Below, piece after piece: positions 9,155 to 15,354 of a stretch of 64,000 nt of DNA. The translations under genes and the position numbers were made by a program. The DNA is from Salinimicrobium sp963709775. Lineage in GTDB: Bacteria > Bacteroidota > Bacteroidia > Flavobacteriales > Flavobacteriaceae. The DNA lies in assembly GCA_963709775.1 (NCBI GenBank), contig CAVPXS010000014.1:1-64000 (forward strand), read 5' to 3'. Numbering within the stretch: position 1 is the stretch's first letter; the number at the start of each line of letters is the position of its first letter. The notes beneath the pieces were generated by a model. The model had not been told where the DNA came from and ran no database searches. It saw only the letters and a list, made by a program, of their open reading frames with translations.

Positions 9155-9278
9155 CAACAACATATAAAAACAATGCTCAAACCTGTCTCGAATCGAAACT
9201 CCGTGCTCGCTTGCAACGCCTGATTGTCCTGCGGACAATCAAGCTCGCCAGCTCGCACTGTTTTTATACGGGACGTTG
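9155..9278 (+). repeat. Cassette-boundary palindrome, copy 11
   Basis: Complete copy. The left word is TAGCTAC. The next cassette starts GTT at 9275 with N7 = GTAAGCC. Confidence 0.95.
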
Positions 9279-9687
9279 TAAGCCATTGCTTTACGCGGAT
9301 GGGCATTTTTTGAAAGTCCTGGGCTGGTTTAATAGGGGAGTACAGATAAGGGAAAGAAAAGGATATGACCATAGGGAACTATCCCCAAGTATGTTGCGAT
9401 GAGATCGTGGAGAGTCTTTTAACTATCCAAACGTTATCACGTTACAAATACTTGTGGTTAAGGTAGTTGAAATTTTTGATATAGTCAATGGGTTCAACTA
9501 ACTTAATTTTTCCCTTACCTGGACGGACCACTGATTGCGCCCACCCCTTATTCCACAATCTTTAGAACTACTTCTAAACCCAATGGAAACGAGGTACGGA
9601 CTTCAAAAAATGACTTTTAAATTTCGGCCGCTTCAACCAACAGTTCCTTTTTGGTTATCTTTTCAATCTGATAACCAAACAGCTTAC
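9279..9687. other. Cassette 11: no convincing gene
   Basis: About 400 bp bounded by matching words (GTAAGCC/AGCTTAC, one mismatch). The only open frame is the tail of one that begins inside the preceding repeat. It may be a promoter or RNA cassette, or a dead gene. I see no RNA structure I can name. Confidence 0.4.
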
Positions 9688-9758
9688 AACACTATGTAAA
9701 TGCAATGGCCCAAAATCATTAGCCTGAAAAGGGGCCACAGCATTTACACGTACCGTTG
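9688..9758 (+). repeat. Short, divergent cassette-boundary palindrome (71 bp)
   Basis: AAC and GTT at the edges, then TGTAAATGC pairing with GCATTTACA and TGGCCC pairing with GGGCCA around a 19-nt loop. The sequence is unrelated to the long copies but has the same plan, and it sits between cassette words that obey the same rule on both sides (AGCTTAC to the left, GCCACAC to the right). It therefore seems to work in the same system. Its size is close to that of classical attC sites. Confidence 0.75.
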
Positions 9759-9778
9759 CCACACATTAACAAAACCTG

Positions 9779-10305
9779 ATGATTGAAAATTTAATTAATC
9801 GAACTAATACAAACGAGTTTTATCAAAATGGCTATTTACGCCTGGTGGAATTAACAGGTCGAATAGGGAATCGTCAAACTCTGGAGTTCAGTTTTGTGGT
9901 TGAGGAGCAGGATGATCTTGGAGAAATGCAGAACATTGAGCATTGGACTATAATCGCTAAAGAAGCCAAAGATTTTAAGGGCCTATTTGCAACTGCTATC
10001 TTCCCTACATCAAATTAAGTATTTTAACCGACCATCCCTTACTTTGGGTCTTGAACCATCCGGAGTTAGAATGTGAATTAATTAAATACCCAGAAAATCC
10101 GAGTGAATTTATAGGGGATTTGTTCTTTGAATACGAAAGCGTCGGACGTAACTGGATTCCACTTCACAAAAATTTTTGGGCTTTAAGCAAATTTACAAAG
10201 AAACTGGAAAACGCTATATGTACTATCCCCCGCCCTTTAAAAGGATCAATTGAAAAAGTATGTAAAAAACACGGGATTGAGTTTAAGGTAAATGAAAGAA
10301 ATTAA
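9779..10305 (+). pseudogene. Cassette 12, gene 1: soluble protein with one frameshift
   Basis: The first part (9779-10018, MIENLINRTNTNEFY) ends at a stop. The following sequence in the next frame (KLSILTDHPLLWVLNHPELE and on to 10305) continues without a start codon except a TTG at 10051. A single-base shift near 10010-10015 joins them into about 176 residues. The protein has no signal or membrane segment and looks alpha/beta. The family is not recognised. If intact in relatives, it would be the first gene of a two-gene cassette with the ORF at 10292. Confidence 0.5.
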
Positions 10306-10441
10306 CAGGTATCAAAAAGGTTACACAAATCGACCAAATGCTAAACTCTTGATATTCGGAAATGAGGAAGTCTGCCCTAATAATTATAGTTTAGGTCAGC
10401 CATATATAATTGCTGACGAGTTTATTGCGAAAAAGAAGTAA
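10292..10441 (+). CDS. Cassette 12, gene 2: 49-residue protein overlapping gene 1
   Basis: The ATG at 10292 overlaps the end of the preceding frame by 14 bases, suggesting translational coupling. The 49 residues (MKEINRYQKGYTNRPNAKLL onward) are basic, without a membrane segment, and end in AKKK just before the cassette end. The cassette words match perfectly (GCCACAC/GTGTGGC). A long and a very short overlapping gene in one mobile cassette is the layout of toxin-antitoxin or effector-immunity pairs, but no sequence evidence supports such a role here. Confidence 0.45.
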   Translation: MKEINRYQKGYTNRPNAKLLIFGNEEVCPNNYSLGQPYIIADEFIAKKK

Positions 10442-10455
10442 ATAAAACGTGTGGC

Positions 10456-10555
10456 AACACCGTATAAAAACAATGCTTAAACCTGTCTCGAATTCGAAAG
10501 TCCGTGCTCGCTTGCAACGCCTGATTGTCCTGCGGACAATCAAGCTCGCCAGCTC
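10456..10555 (+). repeat. Cassette-boundary palindrome, copy 12, left part
   Basis: A normal copy (CAACACCGTATAAAAAC variant) up to CCAGCTC, where IS element B interrupts it. It resumes at 11764. Confidence 0.95.
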
Positions 10556-10599
10556 CTTTAGACTTGCATTATTATATTTATTGGAAGTTTAATTAAGAA

Positions 10600-10735
10600 A
10601 AGAGAGCTGAACTTAGGTAAACTATTCCCGCTCAGAATTAAAAATTCATAGTGCGATTCAGACCTAAGTTCAGACTTTCATCAACAATCTCTAATAGAAA
10701 TTCGGGATTTAAAGCCCATTATCAAGGAGTTGAGT
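10600..10735 (+). ncRNA. Bridge RNA candidate of IS element B (target and donor loops)
   Basis: A perfect 12-bp stem (10607-10618 with 10662-10673) encloses a 43-nt loop. In it, CCGCTC (10628-10633) matches the left target CAGCTC at 5 of 6 positions, and AGTGCGA (10650-10656) is the exact complement of the right target TCGCACT; both include the TC core. A second hairpin (TCAAC...CTC at 10681-10691 with GAGTTGA at 10727-10733) holds ATAGAAAT (10694-10701), identical to the element's right end before the core, and TTTAAAG, partly complementary to its left end (TCCTTTA). This is the arrangement known for IS110 bridge RNAs: target loop first, donor loop second. Confidence 0.75.
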
Positions 10736-10776
10736 TATTGATGAAATTCCCTCTTTCACTAAAGCATTACGAAGTT

Positions 10777-11760
10777 ATGAAAAGTATTTATGTTGGTATC
10801 GATGTGAGTAAAAGAACTCTGGATGTTTGTGTAAAAGGTTCTGAGCAAGAACAGTTTTTTAAAATTGATAACAAATCCAATAGTATTAAAAAGCTTTTTA
10901 AGGAATTAAGCAAAGTTGATAGTTGTGTTGTGATAGCTATGGAAAACACTGGGCATTACAACCACCAGCTTTATAAAGTCCTACCCAATTTCGATTTTAC
11001 TGTATATGTAGTAGACCCCAAGCATATCAAGAGAAGTATTGGGTTAGTTCGGGGAAAAAATGACAAAGTGGATGCCAAGCGAATTGCTAGGTTTATTGAA
11101 AGAAATAATGAAGATCTGGACCCATGGGAACCTCTCTCAGAAAGCGTCTATTCTTTAAAGGTTCTATTAACTGAACGAAAAGCAGAGGTTGCTCGAATAA
11201 GAGCTTTAAAACAAAGAATAGAAGGTCTTAATCAACAAAAATCAGTGAGTTCTGTTCCAAAGCTTATCACCAGGAACAAAAAGGAGATACAGAGAATCCA
11301 AAAAAGGGTTAAGGAAATCGAGAAAATGATAAGGGAAGAAATTGCTAAGGAAACTTCATTAAAAAGAGAAATAGACCGAATCAAAACAGTTCCAGGAATA
11401 GGAGATATTACCGCCTGGATGATCGCTGCCAAGACCCATGGTTTCAAACGATTGCTCGACCCAAGAAAGCTAGCCTGTTTTGCCGGAGTGGTGCCTTTTG
11501 ACCAACAGAGCGGGAGTAGCCTCAAAACAAAGCCCAGAGTATCTAAAATGGCAGATCGCTCATTAAAAACTGTACTACAAATGGCTGCAATGAGATCAGT
11601 AAGAATGAATAATGAATTACAGAGCTACTATCAACGTAAGGTAGAAGAAGGCAAAAACAAAATGAGTGTACTAAATGCAGTAAGAAACAAGTTGATCCAT
11701 ATTGCAATGGCTTTAATTAAAAATAAAACCTATTATCAAAATCGCTTGGAATTGTCATAG
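10777..11760 (+). CDS. IS110-family transposase (DEDD recombinase), intact
   Basis: A 327-residue RNA-guided DNA recombinase. The N-terminal RuvC-like domain has the acidic motifs YVGIDVSKRTLDV, AMENTGHY and KNDKVDAKRI. A coiled-coil linker lies at about residues 130-205. The C-terminal Transposase_20 domain begins at about KTVPGIGDITAWMIAAKTHG and contains SGSSLKTKPRVSKMADR, where the catalytic Ser lies. The ATG at 10777 is chosen because the family begins at this motif; the longer open frame from 10651 runs through the bridge-RNA region. It excises and inserts the element with the RNA encoded just upstream. Confidence 0.92.
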   Translation: MKSIYVGIDVSKRTLDVCVKGSEQEQFFKIDNKSNSIKKLFKELSKVDSCVVIAMENTGHYNHQLYKVLPNFDFTVYVVDPKHIKRSIGLVRGKNDKVDAKRIARFIERNNEDLDPWEPLSESVYSLKVLLTERKAEVARIRALKQRIEGLNQQKSVSSVPKLITRNKKEIQRIQKRVKEIEKMIREEIAKETSLKREIDRIKTVPGIGDITAWMIAAKTHGFKRLLDPRKLACFAGVVPFDQQSGSSLKTKPRVSKMADRSLKTVLQMAAMRSVRMNNELQSYYQRKVEEGKNKMSVLNAVRNKLIHIAMALIKNKTYYQNRLELS

Positions 11761-11763
11761 AAA

Positions 11764-11789
11764 TCGCACTGTTTTTATACGGGACGTTG
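11764..11789 (+). repeat. Cassette-boundary palindrome, copy 12, right part
   Basis: The remaining right arm (TCGCACTGTTTTTATACGGG and ACGTTG) after IS element B. The next cassette starts GTT at 11786 with N7 = GCCCACA. Confidence 0.95.
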
Positions 11790-11839
11790 CCCACAATATC
11801 ATAAAGTCAATTTTTAATTAATCATAAATTTTAACCACA

Positions 11840-12418
11840 ATGAGAAATCTAATTCTAATTTTCACACTTTTTATTTTTACAGGTTCAACTATTAAAGCTC
11901 AGGAATTTATCTATTTCGGAGCTAAAGGAGGCCTTAATCTTACGAATACGAGTTCCGACAACTTCTCTGAGACAAAGACTCGAACTGGATTTCATTTAGG
12001 TCTCTTAGCAGAAATTCCGTTGGGAAACAGGTTTTCATTACAACCAGAGATTTTATATTCCACACAAGGTGCAGAGGCAGATGTAATTATGCTTGGAGGC
12101 GGTCCTATAGAAACTGAATTCAATCTAGATTATATACAGGTTCCAGTTTTAGCTAAAATATACCTCACAGAATCTTTATCTATTGAAGCTGGCCCTTCTT
12201 TTAATTTTTTAGTGAATGAGAAAATAGATGGAGAAGAAGCAGATTTTGGTAGTAATTTTGAATTTGCTGGTGCATTTGGCGCATCCTATAAATTTGGCGG
12301 TAGTTTATTTGGCAGTGCGAGATATATTTATGGTTTTTCTGATGCCTTTGATAGAGAAAACTATGAGGATAATATAAATAATACCGGATTTCAGTTAGGA
12401 ATAGGATTTATGTTCTAA
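11840..12418 (+). CDS. Cassette 13: outer-membrane beta-barrel protein (porin family)
   Basis: An intact 192-residue protein with a cleavable signal (RNLILIFTLFIFTGSTIKA, cleavage before QE). It then shows the pattern of the outer-membrane beta-barrel domain (OMP_b-brl_2): FGAKGGLNLTN, GFHLGLLAEIPLGNRFSLQ, EILYSTQGA, LDYIQVPVLAKIYL, SIEAGPSFNFLV, GASYKFGGSLFGSARYIYG and the C-terminal aromatic strand GFQLGIGFMF. About eight strands are expected. Such proteins are common in Bacteroidota; the specific role is unknown. The cassette words match perfectly (GCCCACA/TGTGGGC). It is one of the few complete genes in the array. Confidence 0.85.
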   Translation: MRNLILIFTLFIFTGSTIKAQEFIYFGAKGGLNLTNTSSDNFSETKTRTGFHLGLLAEIPLGNRFSLQPEILYSTQGAEADVIMLGGGPIETEFNLDYIQVPVLAKIYLTESLSIEAGPSFNFLVNEKIDGEEADFGSNFEFAGAFGASYKFGGSLFGSARYIYGFSDAFDRENYEDNINNTGFQLGIGFMF

Positions 12419-12432
12419 AATATACTGTGGGC

Positions 12433-12554
12433 AACAACATATAAAAACAATGCTAAAACCAGTCTCAATTCGAAAGTCCGTGCTCGCTTGCAACGCCTGA
12501 TTGTCCTGCGGACAAGCAAGCTCGCCAGCCGCAGTATTTTTATACGAGACGTTA
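12433..12554 (+). repeat. Cassette-boundary palindrome, copy 13
   Basis: Complete but diverging (GGACAAGC in the hairpin arm; CCAGCCGCAG in the right arm). It ends GTTA, not GTTG. The next cassette starts GTT at 12551 with N7 = ACCCAAT. Confidence 0.9.
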
Positions 12555-12570
12555 CCCAATAGCTGAAAAA

Positions 12571-12993
12571 ATGAAAGTTACGGAAGCAAATATTCGGGAA
12601 ATGGCAGAACACCTTCTGTGTGGCAATATTTGTTTTTTTAATACTATAACCGGTGACTTCGAATATCATCCGACAGAAATAGACCTTTTTCCAGACGAGG
12701 AAAATCCCTGGCAAGAAGTAATAGATAAGGTCGAGAATAATTGGGATGATTATATTCGGATCGAGCCAATGAATTCCAATCAATCTTTTGTGGTAATGGA
12801 ATCTTTTGCGGACCAATTGGAAGCGGACGGATTTCGAAAAAAATTACTTGCTGCTTTAAGCCGACCAAAACCTTTCAGGAATTTTAATTATCTGATCCAC
12901 GAATCGGATTTTAGGCAGGAATGGTTTGACTTCCGACAAAAAAGAAACGTTGAGTGGGTAAGAGAACAGATATCTGACCGCTTGGACGAGTAA
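12571..12993 (+). CDS. Cassette 14: UPF0158 family protein
   Basis: An intact 140-residue acidic cytoplasmic protein. The region from WDDYIRIEPMNSNQSFVVME through ADQLEADGFRKKLLAALSRP to KPFRNFNYLIHESDFRQEW matches the conserved features of UPF0158 (a DYIRIEP strand, ME.F, LL.AL, PFR.F, W..FR). No biochemical role is known for the family. The ATG lies 20 bases after the core and follows AAAAA. The cassette words match with one mismatch (ACCCAAT/ATTGGCT). It is the last cassette before the recombinase gene. Confidence 0.85.
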   Translation: MKVTEANIREMAEHLLCGNICFFNTITGDFEYHPTEIDLFPDEENPWQEVIDKVENNWDDYIRIEPMNSNQSFVVMESFADQLEADGFRKKLLAALSRPKPFRNFNYLIHESDFRQEWFDFRQKRNVEWVREQISDRLDE

Positions 12994-13010
12994 AAAAAAG
13001 CCATTGGCTC

Positions 13011-13126
13011 ACAAAACAATATAAAAAGAATGCTTAAACCTGTCTGAGATCGAAGTTCCGTACTCGTTTGCAACGCCTTATTGTCCTGCGGACAATCAAG
13101 CTCGCACAGCTTTTTTCGAGACGTTG
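13011..13126 (+). repeat. Cassette-boundary palindrome, copy 14 (last, degenerate edges)
   Basis: The left edge is worn (ACAAAACAATATAAAAAGAATGC), the central hairpin is intact and the right arm is shortened (GCACAGCTTTTTTCGAGACGTTG). It ends at GTTG 13123-13126. The N7 word that follows (GTGCGTT) overlaps the stop codon of the recombinase gene. No matching right-hand word was found further right. Confidence 0.9.
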
Positions 13127-13130
13127 TGCG

Positions 13131-14480
13131 TTAGAGATTGTGTTTAAAATTAATTACTTTATCCAGAGCTTCATCCGCATCCTTATGAATAAAATTGGCC
13201 TGATAATTAAGAGTCGTTTTTAAATCACTGTGTCTATAAAGCTTTTGTAGCATAAGAGGGTGAATCTTTTCGCCGGCTATGTTTCCAAAAGTATGGCGAG
13301 CTATATGATTCGAAAGGTTTTTTTCTATTTCACATTCGCGCGCGATACGCTTCAGAAATTTGTTCAGAACCTTGGTAGCATTCCTCATTTTCAAAAATAC
13401 ACTTTTTTGATCCTGTGGATCCACATCCTTTAAAAAGGGAAATATATAGCCGTTGCTTTCTTTTTTATCCTTCTTGTAGAGATGGAAAATATTATTGGCT
13501 TTATCCGGAACTTTAAAACTCAGAGGTTTTTCATTCTTATTCATCACGTAATAGAGACGGCCATCTTTAATGTCTGACCACTTGAGGGCGACTACATCTG
13601 AAATTCTCATGCCGGCAAAATAGAAGGAGACGAGCCAAACGTTCCTGGTATGCCACATTGAACAATGGCTTTCTGCTTCAAAATTTTCTATCTTTGTCAC
13701 CTCTTCAGCAGTCAGTCCAATTTTATTTCCTGAACCAATCCGTATCTTTTCTTTTTCGCCCGCAAAAGGATAATATTTTGGAGAAACAATTCCTTCTTTT
13801 ATGGCGACATTAAATAGGGTTCTAATGAAAATGAGCTGGTTTGTGATGGTTCTGGTTTTGTGCCCCATGTAAATGGAGCAAAAGATCTTATACTTGTTAA
13901 GAAAAGATTCGTTCATTTCCCGAAATTCCAGTCGTGTATTTCTCTTAAAATAGGTAACCGCATCCTCAAAAGAATATTGACCTTTTCTGGTGTTACTCAC
14001 CCGCTTTCTTCTTCGTTCTCTGATAGCCTGTATAACATCCTCTTTCTTTTGACCGGATTTAAGGTTCAGGAACTCTTCCAGGTTATAAAGAATGGATAGC
14101 TCTGATTTCGCGACAGAAAAAGTTCCCTTATCATTTTTTTGCTTTACACGCTCAGCGGCTACGGCAAAGAAAGATTGAGAGCCACCAGGTCCTTTAAGTT
14201 TATTTTTTATCTGTCTTGGGGTCAAAGTTTCTTCTGAATGAAAATAAAGATCTTGTGCTTCGGTGATTTTCTTAGTGAGAAAATAGTTTAGCTTTTTGTG
14301 GTTTGGATGACTTTTCTTTACTTTTTTCAAATCATCATCCCAATCCTTTTCTAAAATGGATTGGCTCAAAAAGTAATAGTTAGTCTTGTAATTCTCACTT
14401 ATTCTAAGAGCAAGAGGAATAGTGCCATTTTTCTTCTTTTTATTGGATCGTAAGACTACTTGAATATTTGCCATAACCAT
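13131..14480 (-). CDS. Tyrosine recombinase/integrase (Bacteroidota mobile-element type)
   Basis: 449 residues: an N-terminal arm-binding region (about 1-85), a SAM-like core-binding domain (about 100-220, with HKTRTITNQLIFIRTLFNVA) and a C-terminal catalytic domain (about 240-449). The catalytic set is visible: Arg in GMRISDVVALKWSDI, Lys in VMNKNEKP, HIARH, the second His in LYRHSDLKTT, and Tyr in LNYQ. Length and layout match integrases of Bacteroidota genomic islands rather than IntI (about 320-340 residues). It converges with the cassette array and starts ~170 bp from a tRNA-Met fragment, so it most likely integrated the island there. Start at 14480, or the ATG two codons later. Confidence 0.92.
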   Translation of the reverse strand: MVMANIQVVLRSNKKKKNGTIPLALRISENYKTNYYFLSQSILEKDWDDDLKKVKKSHPNHKKLNYFLTKKITEAQDLYFHSEETLTPRQIKNKLKGPGGSQSFFAVAAERVKQKNDKGTFSVAKSELSILYNLEEFLNLKSGQKKEDVIQAIRERRRKRVSNTRKGQYSFEDAVTYFKRNTRLEFREMNESFLNKYKIFCSIYMGHKTRTITNQLIFIRTLFNVAIKEGIVSPKYYPFAGEKEKIRIGSGNKIGLTAEEVTKIENFEAESHCSMWHTRNVWLVSFYFAGMRISDVVALKWSDIKDGRLYYVMNKNEKPLSFKVPDKANNIFHLYKKDKKESNGYIFPFLKDVDPQDQKSVFLKMRNATKVLNKFLKRIARECEIEKNLSNHIARHTFGNIAGEKIHPLMLQKLYRHSDLKTTLNYQANFIHKDADEALDKVINFKHNL

Positions 14481-14524
14481 CTAATTTTTAGTCTTTTAAA
14501 TATAGAGGTAATTTTTCAAAAATG

Positions 14525-14546
14525 GGTACAGAATAGGTACAGAATA
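14525..14546 (+). repeat. Perfect 11-bp tandem repeat between integrase and att site
   Basis: GGTACAGAATA occurs twice head to tail, 45 bp upstream of the integrase start and ~105 bp from the tRNA fragment. The position suggests arm-type binding sites for the integrase, or an operator for its gene. Inference only. Confidence 0.6.
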
Positions 14547-14649
14547 ATGTCATTTTACCCGCTATTTTTTGATATCAATAAAAATGTGGAACGGTGGAAA
14601 TCATAGTGTTTATGCGGGTTTGATGAATTTTGGTGATCCTCTAATTGCA

Positions 14650-14694
14650 GCTCATAACCCGAAGGTCACTGGTTCGAGTCCAGTTCCCGCTACT
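14650..14694 (+). other. Right attachment site: 3' half of tRNA-Met(CAT)
   Basis: From the anticodon loop (CTCATAA) through CCCGA, the variable loop, the T arm (ACTGGTTCGAGTCCAGT) and the acceptor strand TCCCGCT, the sequence is a good tRNA 3' half. Upstream of the anticodon loop it does not pair: TGCAG faces CCCGA where TCGGG is needed. A rho-independent terminator follows at once. This is what integration at the anticodon-loop side of tRNA-Met leaves at the right end; the complete gene should lie beyond the left end of the window. Confidence 0.7.
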
Positions 14695-14697
14695 AGC

Positions 14698-14728
14698 AAA
14701 ACCACCTTTTTAAGGTGGTTTTTTTTGT
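14698..14728 (+). terminator. Rho-independent terminator of the tRNA-Met unit
   Basis: AAAACCACC-TTTTTA-(A)GGTGGTT followed by T8. Confidence 0.8.
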
Positions 14729-14786
14729 TTCCAAAATTTTTTTCCCTGAAAAAGCTTATCTTAAACTTTTATAAAACATCTATACA

Positions 14787-15230
14787 ATGAAAAGTTTAAT
14801 AAGTGTTCTATTTATCATGGTGTTATTGTCGGGCTGTACTTCGTCTGATGAACGTATTCTTTGTGAAACGGGTCCTGTAGGATTAACTTTTGAAGTCATT
14901 GATGAAGCTACAGGGGAGAATCTGTTCGAAGACAAATTCAATGCAAATCAACTCCATATAGAAAATAATGAAGAGGAAAGAGTAGATGTCCGTTTTGAGA
15001 CCGAGCGAAATGTCTTTAATGTTCTTTTGGGCTGGGAGTCCAAATCTGATACCTATACCGTTACCATCGCTGAAGAAATAGAATTTACTATTGCATTCAC
15101 CCTGGAAGAATCGAGTAGTGGAGGTTGTACTTCTACTAAGCTTACAGCATTAGAAATAACAGGTGCCACTTATGAATCACAGGGAACAAGTGATGTAACG
15201 ACCATTTTTGTGAGCAGCACAACTGAGTAA
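14787..15230 (+). CDS. Predicted lipoprotein, unknown family
   Basis: A 147-residue protein with a clear lipoprotein signal (MKSLISVLFIMVLLSGC, Cys 17). The mature part is acidic and beta-rich (VGLTFEVIDEATGENLFEDK; FTIAFTLEESSSGGC) with two further cysteines. The first chromosomal gene to the right of the att site, with its own start after an A/T-rich leader. The family is not recognised. Confidence 0.75.
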   Translation: MKSLISVLFIMVLLSGCTSSDERILCETGPVGLTFEVIDEATGENLFEDKFNANQLHIENNEEERVDVRFETERNVFNVLLGWESKSDTYTVTIAEEIEFTIAFTLEESSSGGCTSTKLTALEITGATYESQGTSDVTTIFVSSTTE

Positions 15231-15354
15231 AATTTTTCTTTCACATATTCGTTTATCCAGTTCCTTAAGATACCCGGTGAAAACCGTCCAAAAAAAATTT
15301 TCATCTGTAGATCGAGTGATGTTTTTTTAACATAACTATGTATTACATTTGATC

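Larger units (their letters stand above)
10556..11765 (+). mobile_element. IS110-family element B, inserted in repeat copy 12
   Basis: Removing these 1,210 bp restores the normal repeat sequence CCAGC-TC-GCACTG. The dinucleotide TC is present at both junctions (10554-10555 and 11764-11765) and is the likely crossover core, as expected for IS110-type recombination. The element has a ~220-bp non-coding left end, one intact transposase gene, and only a few bases after its stop codon. No terminal inverted repeats are seen. It appears complete and potentially active. Confidence 0.9.

Noticed and set aside
2800..9372. Recurring minus-strand frames with the words RAGELDCPQDNQALQA (2800-2988, 4326-4517, 5055-5285, 7021-7221, 7714-7923, 9148-9372)
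   Set aside because: They are the reverse translation of the palindromic repeat itself. They recur only because the repeat recurs, have no proper starts and overlap the cassette ends.
9211..9402. A 63-residue protein starting in repeat copy 11
   Set aside because: Its first half is repeat sequence and the start lies inside the palindrome. The remainder has no coding character.
10651..10776. A 42-residue N-terminal extension of transposase B
   Set aside because: It is the translation of the bridge-RNA region. The family starts at the IYVGIDVSKRTLDV motif at 10777.
28..13126. CRISPR array
   Set aside because: The repeats are ~120 bp and strongly palindromic, the intervals are 300-1,300 bp and carry genes, and there are no cas genes.
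13131..14480. Calling the recombinase an integron integrase (IntI)
   Set aside because: It is over 100 residues longer, has an N-terminal arm domain of island integrases, lies at the wrong end of the array, and I cannot identify the IntI-specific extra helix.
14569..14790. A protein-coding frame across the tRNA-Met fragment
   Set aside because: It reads through the tRNA 3' half and its terminator, and the composition is that of structural RNA.
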